DNA of 64,000 bases from Rhodanobacter_A agri (GTDB taxonomy: Bacteria; Pseudomonadota; Gammaproteobacteria; Xanthomonadales; Rhodanobacteraceae): NCBI RefSeq assembly GCF_044904705.1, contig NZ_JADIKL010000002.1, positions 682,001 through 746,000 on the forward strand. Reading direction: 5' to 3'. Shown here one piece after another: positions 9,530-17,460 of the stretch (its first letter is position 1; each line of letters begins with the position of its first letter). Below the pieces are notes generated by a model, which worked only from the letters and a program-made list of their open reading frames with translations, searched no databases and was not told the DNA's origin. Made by a program: the position numbers and the translations under genes.

Positions 9530-9621
9530 ACAGGGTGCGGCACTTTCTCCACCCCCTGCCGGAGAGGGGCTGCCGGACTCGCCATGCCGAGGTGAATCCA
9601 GGGGTCATGGATCGGCGGGCG

Positions 9622-9792
9622 TCAAAGGATGCGGAACACCCCGATCACGGCCAGCACGGCGATCAGGAACAGGATCAGGAAGATCGCGAACAGGAACCTG
9701 GCGATGGTGGCGGCCACGCCGGAAATGCCGCGGAAACCGAGCATGCCGGTGACCAGCGAGATGATGGCGAAGATGATGGCCCATCGGAGCAT
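9622..9792 (-). CDS. DUF1328 small membrane protein (YtjA-like)
   Basis: A 56-aa protein starts MLRWAIIFAIISLVTGMLGF with an excellent Shine-Dalgarno (AGGAG, 6 nt before the ATG). It consists of two hydrophobic helices joined by GISGVAATIARF, which is the DUF1328 pattern. Family members are tiny integral membrane proteins of unknown function, often near stress or general housekeeping genes. It is convergent with the GNAT gene. Confidence 0.85.
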   Translation of the reverse strand: MLRWAIIFAIISLVTGMLGFRGISGVAATIARFLFAIFLILFLIAVLAVIGVFRIL

Positions 9793-9961
9793 GCGTTACT
9801 CCTGCGGCCGACGATGGCCGCATGCGAGGGAAGAGAGCCGCGGGTCGGGGGTATCCGCGGCACCTTGCTTGTAACGGCGCGCTCGTGAACGCAATGCATG
9901 TGGCTTGCGCCAGGCCGGCGCCATCGGCAAGCTGCCGCGGCACCGGATTCGGGAGAAAGCG

Positions 9962-10258
9962 ATGCTGTTGACGGCGATGCTGATGCGCAGGCAGCGCGCG
10001 ATCGTGCGTGCGTTCGAACAGGCCGGCGCGGTCACGGTGGACAGCGCGCGCAGCGTCGAGCAGCTGGGCTTGCCGGTGGGCATGGCCTGGCAGCAGTTGG
10101 CCAGCCTCGCCGTGCTGCGCAGCCCTGCCTCGGGGCGCTGGTTCCTGGATCGGCCGAACTGGCAGCGTCTGTGCCGGCGCCGGCTCAGGTTGGCCGGTGC
10201 CGTCGCGGCCGCCTTGCTGTTGGTCCTGCTGTTCGCCTGGTCGATGCGCTGGCGTTAG
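9962..10258 (+). CDS. Small C-terminally anchored membrane protein, unrecognised
   Basis: A 98-aa frame starts at the ATG at 9962 behind GGGAGA. The first ~70 residues look like a small soluble, winged-helix-like segment (MLMRRQRAIVRAFEQAGAV, then VEQLGLPVGMAWQQLASLAVL). A single membrane helix follows (LAGAVAAALLLVLLFAWSM) before a short basic end. I do not recognise the family. Its stop overlaps the stop of yqeY by four bases in convergent orientation. Confidence 0.6.
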   Translation: MLLTAMLMRRQRAIVRAFEQAGAVTVDSARSVEQLGLPVGMAWQQLASLAVLRSPASGRWFLDRPNWQRLCRRRLRLAGAVAAALLLVLLFAWSMRWR

Positions 10259-10701
10259 CCCGCCAGCTTCGCCTTGATGCGCGTCGAGACCTGGGCCATG
10301 TCGGCGCGGCCGGCAGCCTTTTCCTTTACCGCGGCCATCACCTTGCCCATGTCGCGCGGCGAGCTGGCGCCGGTGCCGGCGATGGCGGCATCGATCAGCG
10401 CGTCCAGCTCGGCTTCGTCGAGCTGGGCGGGCAGGTAGGCCTCGATCACCGTCATCTCGGCGCGCTCGACGTCGGCCAGGTCCTCGCGGCCGGCGCCGGC
10501 GTATTGGCTTACCGAGTCGCGGCGCTGCTTGAGCATCTTTTCCAGCACGGCCAGGGTCTGGGCGTCGTCCAGCTCGATCCGCTCGTCCACCTCGCGCTGC
10601 TTGACCGCGGCCAGGATCAGCCGGATCACGCCGAGGCGGTGCTTGTCGCCGCCGCGCATGGCGGTCTTCATGTCGTCGGTGATCTGCTGTTTGAGCGTCA
10701 T
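10255..10701 (-). CDS. yqeY: GatB/YqeY domain protein
   Basis: This 148-aa protein matches YqeY, a free-standing homologue of the tRNA-binding tail of GatB. It starts MTLKQQITDDMKTAMRGGDK and carries the conserved LRLILAAVKQREVDER-type segment, EAYLPAQL, and a C-terminal MGKVMAAVKEKAAGRADM. Its precise role is unsettled; it may interact with tRNA or aminoacylation factors. It follows rpsU on the minus strand, with a hairpin between them at 10744-10781, an arrangement common in proteobacteria. Confidence 0.92.
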   Translation of the reverse strand: MTLKQQITDDMKTAMRGGDKHRLGVIRLILAAVKQREVDERIELDDAQTLAVLEKMLKQRRDSVSQYAGAGREDLADVERAEMTVIEAYLPAQLDEAELDALIDAAIAGTGASSPRDMGKVMAAVKEKAAGRADMAQVSTRIKAKLAG

Positions 10702-10743
10702 GGCAGGTGTTCCGGATGGCGGAAAGGGGATTTTACGGAAACG

Positions 10744-10781
10744 ACAAGGCCGGCGTTGCCTTGCGGCAACACCGGCCAGTC
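10744..10781 (-). terminator. Hairpin between rpsU and yqeY, partial terminator
   Basis: GGCCGGCGTTGCC and GGCAACACCGGCC pair over 13 positions with one mismatch around a TTGC loop, and outer CGAC/GTCG pairs extend it. On the minus strand a moderately T-rich run (TTGTCGTTTCC) follows. It lies after rpsU and before yqeY, so it could lower yqeY expression relative to rpsU. The flank AAACGACAAGGCCGGC recurs at the rho terminator. Confidence 0.6.
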
Positions 10782-10886
10782 GAATTCCGGATGCGCGCGG
10801 TGGCTGCGAATGTCCGCGCCGACCGCGTTTCCTGCAGGTGCGGCGCAGGGCGCCGCCGTCCGCCAGAGAGGCGGAGCCAGGGAAAC

Positions 10887-11102
10887 TCAGTACAGCCGGG
10901 TCTTGCGCGAGACGTCGCGCGACAGGCGGCGCAGGTGACGCTTCACCGCGGCGGCACGCTTGCGCTTGCGCTCCTGGGTCGGCTTCTCGTAGAACTCGCG
11001 CTTGCGCGTTTCGGCGAGGACACCGGCCTTCTCGCAGGTACGCTTGAAACGGCGCAGAGCAATCTCGAACGGCTCGTTCTCGCGGACTTTGACGTTGGGC
11101 AT
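10887..11102 (-). CDS. rpsU: 30S ribosomal protein S21
   Basis: This 71-aa basic protein begins MPNVKVRENEPFEIALRRFK and ends with SRKTRLY. It is a full-length match to bS21, the small-subunit protein that helps 30S initiation on mRNA. The ATG at 11102 follows CGGAG. A longer frame upstream is not used. It is divergent from tsaD across 67 nt, as in many gammaproteobacteria. Confidence 0.97.
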   Translation of the reverse strand: MPNVKVRENEPFEIALRRFKRTCEKAGVLAETRKREFYEKPTQERKRKRAAAVKRHLRRLSRDVSRKTRLY

Positions 11103-11123
11103 GGAAACTCCGAGTGTTAATCT

Positions 11124-11139
11124 GTCCCGCTTCCGGGAC
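11124..11139. promoter_or_regulatory. Short hairpin in the rpsU-tsaD divergent region
   Basis: GTCCCG-CTTC-CGGGAC forms a 6-bp stem with a tetraloop. It falls in the probable rpsU 5' leader, about 22 nt before the start codon, so it may affect rpsU translation or simply be part of the promoter region. Confidence 0.3.
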
Positions 11140-11169
11140 TGTTGAATACGGCGAGCCGCGAAGTATACC

Positions 11170-12261
11170 GTGTCTGACGACAGATTTTCAAAGCCGAATC
11201 CAGAGGCCGACAGCCGCCTGCCCGTGACGGGCAAGCCGGTGCTGGGCATCGAATCCTCCTGCGACGAGACCGGCGTGGCGATCCTGCGCTGGCAGCCGGA
11301 GGCGCCGGGCCGCGGTCTGCTGGCCCATGCCCTGTACAGCCAGGTCAAGCTGCATGCCGACTACGGCGGGGTGGTGCCGGAGCTGGCCAGCCGCGACCAC
11401 GTGCGCAAACTGCTGCCGCTGGTGCGCGAAGCGCTGGCCGAGGCCGGCCTGCAGCCCGCCGACCTGGGCGGGGTGGCGTATACCGCCGGCCCCGGCCTGG
11501 TCGGCGCCCTGCTGGTGGGGGCGGCGGCGGGCCGGGCGCTGGCCTGGGCGCTGGGCGTGCCGGCGATCGGGGTGCACCACATGGAGGGCCACCTGCTGGC
11601 GCCGCTGCTGGAGGACGACCCGCCGGAGCCGCCGTTCGTGGCCCTGCTGGTGTCCGGCGGGCATTCGCTGCTGGTCGAGGTGAAGGCGATCGGCGAGTAC
11701 CGCATCCTGGGCGACACCTTGGACGATGCTGCCGGCGAAGCCTTCGACAAGACCGCCAAGCTGATGGGCCTGCCGTATCCCGGCGGCCCCGCTCTGGCGA
11801 AGCTGGCCGAACAGGGCCGGCCCGGCGTATTCCGTTTCTCGCGGCCGATGACCGACCGGCCCGGGCTGGATTTCAGCTTCTCCGGCCTCAAGACCCAGGT
11901 GCTGCTGGCCTGGCAGCACTCGGACAAGAGCGAGCAGACCCGCGCCGACATCGCCCGTGGCTTCGAGGAGGCGATCGTCGACACCTTGCTGATCAAGTGC
12001 CGCCGTGCGCTGCAGGCCACCGACACCCACCGGCTGGTGATCGCCGGCGGCGTCGGCGCCAACCGCCGCCTGCGCGCGGAACTCGCCGCAGCGGGCGAAA
12101 AGGATGGCTTCCGTACCTATTTCCCGCGTCTGGCGTTCTGTACCGACAATGGCGCGATGATCGCGCTGGCCGGCGCGATCCGCCTTGCCGGCGGGCAGCA
12201 TCAGGGCGAGGCGGTCGAGGTGCGCCCGCGCTGGAATCTGGAAGACTTGCCTGCGGCGTGA
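11170..12261 (+). CDS. tsaD: tRNA N6-threonylcarbamoyladenosine synthase subunit TsaD
   Basis: TsaD (Kae1/YgjD) transfers the threonylcarbamoyl group onto A37 of ANN-decoding tRNAs, working with TsaB and TsaE. The signature GIESSCDETGVAIL opens the conserved region. The metal ligands HMEGH lie at residues 137-141, and VSGGHSLLV, DFSFSGLKTQ and VIAGGVGANRRLR follow. The GTG at 11170 gives 363 aa. An in-frame GTG at 11224 would give a more typical N-terminus (TGKPVLGIESS), so the start is uncertain. It ends 10 nt before a REP-like palindrome. Confidence 0.95.
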   Translation: MSDDRFSKPNPEADSRLPVTGKPVLGIESSCDETGVAILRWQPEAPGRGLLAHALYSQVKLHADYGGVVPELASRDHVRKLLPLVREALAEAGLQPADLGGVAYTAGPGLVGALLVGAAAGRALAWALGVPAIGVHHMEGHLLAPLLEDDPPEPPFVALLVSGGHSLLVEVKAIGEYRILGDTLDDAAGEAFDKTAKLMGLPYPGGPALAKLAEQGRPGVFRFSRPMTDRPGLDFSFSGLKTQVLLAWQHSDKSEQTRADIARGFEEAIVDTLLIKCRRALQATDTHRLVIAGGVGANRRLRAELAAAGEKDGFRTYFPRLAFCTDNGAMIALAGAIRLAGGQHQGEAVEVRPRWNLEDLPAA

Positions 12262-12271
12262 TGTTCTCGTC

Positions 12272-12345
12272 GTAGGAGCGCACCCCTGTGCGCGATGCTT
12301 TCCGTTACGTGACGAAGAGCCATCGCGCACAGGGTGCGCTCCTAC
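12272..12345. repeat. REP-like palindrome (GTAGGAGCGCAC family), copy 1
   Basis: The left arm GTAGGAGCGCACCCCTGTGC and the right arm, starting CATCGCGCACAGGG and ending GCGCTCCTAC, form a ~25-bp near-perfect inverted repeat around a ~25-nt spacer. It lies between the convergent tsaD and rluF genes. Two related elements occur at 27562-27639 and 31841-31867. The design resembles REP elements of Pseudomonas (GTAGGAGCGAGC type). Confidence 0.8.
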
Positions 12346-12358
12346 GGGAGGCTGCGGC

Positions 12359-13078
12359 TCACCACTGCGTGCGGCCGGGCAGCAGGCCTTTCAGTTCCGC
12401 ATCGGTGAGGTTGCGCCACTGGCCCGGCTTCAGGTGGCCGAGCTTCACGTTGACGACGCGCACGCGGCGCAGCTGGGTCACGCGGTAGTCGAACGCGGCC
12501 GCCATCAGGCGGATCTGCCGGTTCAGGCCCTGGGTGAGCACGATGGCGAAGCCGAACTTGGCGATCTTGCGCGTGCGGCAGGGCTTGGTCATCTGGCCGT
12601 GCACGCGCACGCCGCGCGCCATGCCGGCGAGGAATTCCTCGGTGACCGGCTTGTTCACCGCCACCAGGTATTCCTTCTCGTGGTTGTTCTCCGCGCGCAG
12701 GATCTCGTTGACGATGTCGCCGTTGCTGGTGAGCAGGATCAGTCCTTCCGAATCCTTGTCCAGCCGGCCGATCGGGAAGATGCGCTGCGGGTGGTCGACG
12801 AAGCTGACGATGTTGCCGTCCACGCTCTGATCGGTGGTGCAGGTGATGCCCACTGGCTTGTTCAGCGCGATGTAGACCGCCTTCTTCGCGGCCGGCGTGG
12901 TGGCGAGGATGCGTGCTTTGACGACTTCGCCGTCCACGCGCACCTCGTCGCCCTCCAGCGCCTTGGCGCCGGTGCCGACGACTTCGCCGTTGATGGTGAC
13001 ACGCCCGGCGATCAGCCATTCGTCGGCTTCGCGGCGCGAGCACAGGCCGGCTTCGCTGATGTATTTGTTGACGCGCAT
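12359..13078 (-). CDS. rluF: 23S rRNA pseudouridine synthase RluF-type
   Basis: This 239-aa protein isomerises uridine to pseudouridine in RNA. An S4 domain occupies residues 1-60 (VNKYISEAGLCSRREADEWL). The RsuA/RluB/E/F catalytic domain follows with GRLDKDSEGLILLT, catalytic Asp at residue 107. NKPVGITCTTD, LRAENNHEKEYLV and LTQGLNRQIRLM match RluF (U2604, some U2605) better than RluB or RluE. It begins 2 nt after the permease stop at 13080, in the same direction, so it is probably co-transcribed with the ABC exporter genes. Confidence 0.9.
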   Translation of the reverse strand: MRVNKYISEAGLCSRREADEWLIAGRVTINGEVVGTGAKALEGDEVRVDGEVVKARILATTPAAKKAVYIALNKPVGITCTTDQSVDGNIVSFVDHPQRIFPIGRLDKDSEGLILLTSNGDIVNEILRAENNHEKEYLVAVNKPVTEEFLAGMARGVRVHGQMTKPCRTRKIAKFGFAIVLTQGLNRQIRLMAAAFDYRVTQLRRVRVVNVKLGHLKPGQWRNLTDAELKGLLPGRTQW

Positions 13079-13079
13079 C

Positions 13080-13855
13080 TTACGAACGCAAGCCGACGCC
13101 GCGCTTGAGCAGCTGCAGCCCGAACGCGGCGAGCGCGACCACGAAGCCCAGCATCACCGCGAACGCCACGCCCACGTGCACGTCGCTGATGCCGAGCACG
13201 CCGTAGCGGAAGGCGTTGACCATGTACAGGATGGGATTGATCCGCGAGATCGCCTGCCACGGCTCGCCCAGCATCTGGATCGAATAGAACACGCCGCCCA
13301 GGTAGGTGAGCGGGGTGAGCACGAAGGTGGGTACCAGGGCGATGTCGTCGAACTTCTTCGCGTACACCGCGTTGACGAAGCCGGCCAGCGAGAAGATCAC
13401 CGAGCCCAGCAGCACCGAAGCGAAGGTGATCAGCGGGTGCTGCACGTGCAGCGAGGTGAAGAACAGCGCGATGCCCAGTACCAGCACGCCCACGGCGAGG
13501 CCGCGCACCACCGCGCCGGTCACGTAGCCGGTGAGGATCACCCAGTTCGGCATCGGCGACACCAGCATTTCCTCCACCGCGCGGCTGAACTTGGCGCCGA
13601 AGAAGGAGCTGGAGATGTTGCCGTAGCTGTTGGTGATGATGCTCATCATCACCAGGCCAGGCACGATGTACTGCATGTAGGTGTAGCCGCCCTGGATGGT
13701 GCCGATGCGGCTACCGATCAGCTTGCCGAAGATCACGAAGTACAGCGTCATGGTGATCGCGGGCGGGATCAGCGTCTGCGTCCAGATGCGCAGGATGCGC
13801 ACGATTTCGCGGCGCACGATGGTGTTGAGGGCGACCAGGTTGGCGGCGGCGTTGC

Positions 13856-13859
<4 letters not shown>
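13080..13859 (-). CDS. ABC-2 type permease (YadH-like)
   Basis: A 259-aa inner-membrane protein with six hydrophobic segments partners the ATPase encoded just upstream. The family landmarks are ISSSFFGAKFSRAVEEMLVSP in the first half, and LTPLTYLGGVFYSIQML and INPILYMVNAFRYG near the end. The latter are typical of YadH/NodJ-type exporters. Its ATG overlaps the ATPase stop by four bases, implying translational coupling. The substrate is unknown; E. coli YadGH is also unassigned. Confidence 0.9.
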
Positions 13860-14800
<941 letters not shown>

Positions 14801-14895
14801 GGGCTGCACCGGAGTGGGCTAGCCTTTTATTATAGCGGGCCAACTTCCGCCGCCCGGTGCCACCGGGTACACGCACTGTTTCCCGGAACCCCTTC

Positions 14896-15657
14896 ATGGC
14901 CGACCATTTCCAGCTACGCCTCGTCGACAGCCGCATGCTGGCGCCCACCGTGCGCCATCTCGCGTTCGAACGCGTCGACGGCCAGCCGCTGGCCTTCGTG
15001 CCCGGGCAGTTCCTGCAGATCCATTTCCACTACGACGACGGCACGCCCACCAAGCGCAGCTATTCGGTGGCCACCGTGGGCGATGGCAGCGCGCCGGGCG
15101 TGTCGATTGAAGCCGGACGCGTCGAGATCGCGGTGAGCTACGTGGACGGCGGTGCGGCCACCAAGCTGCTGGGCGAACTGCCGATCGGCGGCATCATCGA
15201 CGCCAGCGGCCCCTACGGCCGCTTCTGCCTGCAGGCCGGCGACGTCCATCCGCGCTACCTGCTGCTCGCCACCGGCACCGGTGTCACCCCCTACCGCGCG
15301 ATGCTGCCGCAGATCGAACAGCTGCTGGCGAAGGGCGGCCGCGAGGTGGTGCTGCTGTACGGCGCCCGCAACGAGACCGAGCTGCTCTACGGCGAGGAGT
15401 TCGAGGCCTTCGCCCAGACCCATCCTGGTTTCACCTTCCATGGCTGCCTCAGCCGCCAGCCGCGCGCTGTGCCGCGCGCCGGCGATCGCAGCGGCCATGT
15501 GCAGGGCATGCTGGCCGAGCTGGCCCCCCACGAGGGCCGCGACATCGCCTACCTCTGTGGCAACCCCAACATGGTCGACGCAGCCTTCGCCGCGCTGAAG
15601 GAATGCGGCCTGCCGGTGCCGCAGATCCGGCGCGAGAAGTACATCTCGTCGCGTTGA
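14896..15657 (+). CDS. fpr: Ferredoxin/flavodoxin-NADP+ reductase-like flavoprotein
   Basis: The 253-aa protein has an FAD-binding barrel with KRSYSVAT (the RxYS FAD motif). Its NAD(P)-binding domain has LLLATGTGVTPYRAML and a late CGNPNMVD. It ends EKYISSR, a C-terminal pattern seen in bacterial Fpr. It should move electrons between NADPH and ferredoxin or flavodoxin in the cytoplasm. The ATG at 14896 (MADHFQLRLVDSRM) gives the natural start; the frame is open upstream but the extra residues look unrelated. Confidence 0.88.
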   Translation: MADHFQLRLVDSRMLAPTVRHLAFERVDGQPLAFVPGQFLQIHFHYDDGTPTKRSYSVATVGDGSAPGVSIEAGRVEIAVSYVDGGAATKLLGELPIGGIIDASGPYGRFCLQAGDVHPRYLLLATGTGVTPYRAMLPQIEQLLAKGGREVVLLYGARNETELLYGEEFEAFAQTHPGFTFHGCLSRQPRAVPRAGDRSGHVQGMLAELAPHEGRDIAYLCGNPNMVDAAFAALKECGLPVPQIRREKYISSR

Positions 15658-15825
15658 CCCTTGTCGCATGGCGCGTCCGGGGTTCCCGGATGAACGGAAG
15701 CTGGCCGGCCCGAGCCGTTGGGCTCAGGTTTGTTATCGCGCAGTCGATAAAACCCGCGTGGGCACAGACGCCCCCTTTACTGCCAACTCACTGATCCGCG
15801 TACGCAGGTCGATCTCTTTCTGGAG

Positions 15826-15841
15826 TGTGATGAACATCACA
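15826..15841 (+). promoter_or_regulatory. CRP/Clp-type binding site
   Basis: TGTGA-TGAACA-TCACA is an exact match to the two CRP half-sites with the standard 6-nt spacer. It is centred about 108 nt upstream of the fimbrial-like gene at 15942. In Xanthomonadales the CRP homologue Clp uses this consensus and controls adhesion and extracellular functions. No other gene start lies close by. Confidence 0.7.
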
Positions 15842-15941
15842 TTTCAGGAAGTGTGCCCGGCGCACACCATCAAGTCCCTATGGGAGGTGCCGACAGCCCT
15901 CCCAAGGTGCGCGATTTCTCGTGTGCCGGGCGAGGTGGATC

Positions 15942-16301
15942 ATGAACGGTCGTTGCCGCTGGATGGTCGGTTCGCTTGTCGCGCTGGCGATGTCGAGCGC
16001 GTGGGCGGGTAGTGGTGGGCGGATCAGCTTCTCCGGCGCGGTGCTGGAGCCCACTTGCGCTGCCGACACGGTACCGGTCGACCCGGCCGGTCCGCTGCCG
16101 CTCCAGGCCGCGCAGGCACCCCGTCGCCTGGTGTGCGGGCAGACCGCGGCCGATGCAGGCCGAAGCTATTCGCGCAGCGTGCAAACCATCGACGCGGCGA
16201 GTGCCGCCAATGAACGCCTGCTCGGCTACTTAGCCAGCTACGCGCCTGTCGGACCCGATGGCAAGCCGGCGACCGGCTTGATCGTGCGCACCTACGATTG
16301 A
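15942..16301 (+). CDS. Orphan fimbrial-like secreted protein
   Basis: This 119-aa protein has a signal peptide (hydrophobic segment MVGSLVALAMSSAWA). The mature start GSGGRISFSGAVLEPTC has the N-terminal pattern of type 1 pilin domains (GxIxFxGxVxxPTC). After that the resemblance fades, and it is shorter than a pilin (about 150 aa mature). ATG 15942 follows GAGG. It converges on the fimbrial operon, ending 70 nt from the adhesin stop, and has the CRP-type site upstream. It might be a minor subunit or anti-adhesin, or a degenerate pilin. Confidence 0.7.
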   Translation: MNGRCRWMVGSLVALAMSSAWAGSGGRISFSGAVLEPTCAADTVPVDPAGPLPLQAAQAPRRLVCGQTAADAGRSYSRSVQTIDAASAANERLLGYLASYAPVGPDGKPATGLIVRTYD

Positions 16302-16371
16302 GGGCGGGACCGGACGGTACGGTCCGACGTGTTGCCGAACGATTGTCCGGCACAGCGGGTGAGTCGCGCGA

Positions 16372-17460
16372 TTACTGATAGGTCAGCGTGTAGGTGGCCG
16401 TGGCACTGACTTGGCCGACGGCCACGTTGCTAGTGGAGGTTTGGTAATAGCGCGCGAAGAAGGGCAGGCTCATCGTGCCATTCTGGGTGGGACCCTCGGA
16501 GATGGCCGTGCCGAATTTGACAGGGCTGACGCCGTCCTGCTGGAGGATCTGCACACCCACGTTGGTGGCGTACCCGGTGCCGGTGGTGTTGTTGATCACG
16601 CCAAGGTTATTGCTGTAGCTGCTGGTCGTGCTCAAGGTGATCCGGAGATTGGCGCCGGCGACGCAGTTCAATTGCACCTGGAACGGTTGTTGGCCTGCGG
16701 TGGAGTTCTTGCCGCTGAAAGCCGTGACGGGCACTGCGGAGAGCGTCACCACGGTGGGGTCGATCGCTGGGGTGCAGGTGGGGATGACGAAGTTGATGTT
16801 GGTGATCTTGAAAATCTCGACAGGATTCGTGCCGTTCGTCATGTCGACATTCCACTGCGCGAGCTGTCCGGCAGGAATGGTCATTTGCTGCGTGCTGCCC
16901 TGTTGACCCTGGGGGATGGGTCCGGTCACCACCAGCTGCAAGGCAGAAGCCACGCTGAAACCGATAAATCCCGCCGGTACGGACGCATTGTTCGGATAGG
17001 ACGACAAAGGGTTGGACGTATCCGGATGCAGAATCCGGAAAGACAGCCATGAAAGATTGGTTGGATAGAGGGTCGCGTCGCCACCCGTCGGCGGGCCATA
17101 GGCACTCACGATGCCATTGTTGGTGGTGCCCGAGCAGTTGAGGCTGGGATAATTTGCGGGGGTGGCCTGCGACGATGTCCACAGGATGGTGCCCACGGCC
17201 ACGCCGGTGCTCGACAAGGTGATCTGGCCACCGGGTGGCGAAAACGTCACGGTGCCGGGATTGTTGGTGCTGGAGCAAGTGGCATGGGCGTGGCCAGACA
17301 GGGCCAGCGCAACCAGCGCCAGCAGAAATACCAACCACTGCGCATATCTGGCGTGTGGCCGTGCCTGAGCTGGGACGGCAGCGGTTGCCGTCAGTCGTCC
17401 AGCCGCAGGGCAGAATGCCTGATGCGAGAGTGGCGTGCCGACGGTTGCCTTGCGGGTCAT
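16372..17460 (-). CDS. Fimbrial tip adhesin-like protein
   Basis: This 362-aa protein is the last gene of the chaperone-usher operon. A long 37-residue N-terminal stretch precedes the signal helix (WLVFLLALVALALSGHAHA). A receptor-binding-type domain with CSSTNN...NCSG comes next. The C-terminal ~150 residues are a pilin domain ending ATATYTLTYQ, the usual donor-strand-accepting end. The ATG overlaps the usher stop by 4 nt and follows a GAGGGTGGAG, so the long pre-signal extension appears genuine. It should sit at the pilus tip. Confidence 0.82.
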   Translation of the reverse strand: MTRKATVGTPLSHQAFCPAAGRLTATAAVPAQARPHARYAQWLVFLLALVALALSGHAHATCSSTNNPGTVTFSPPGGQITLSSTGVAVGTILWTSSQATPANYPSLNCSGTTNNGIVSAYGPPTGGDATLYPTNLSWLSFRILHPDTSNPLSSYPNNASVPAGFIGFSVASALQLVVTGPIPQGQQGSTQQMTIPAGQLAQWNVDMTNGTNPVEIFKITNINFVIPTCTPAIDPTVVTLSAVPVTAFSGKNSTAGQQPFQVQLNCVAGANLRITLSTTSSYSNNLGVINNTTGTGYATNVGVQILQQDGVSPVKFGTAISEGPTQNGTMSLPFFARYYQTSTSNVAVGQVSATATYTLTYQ

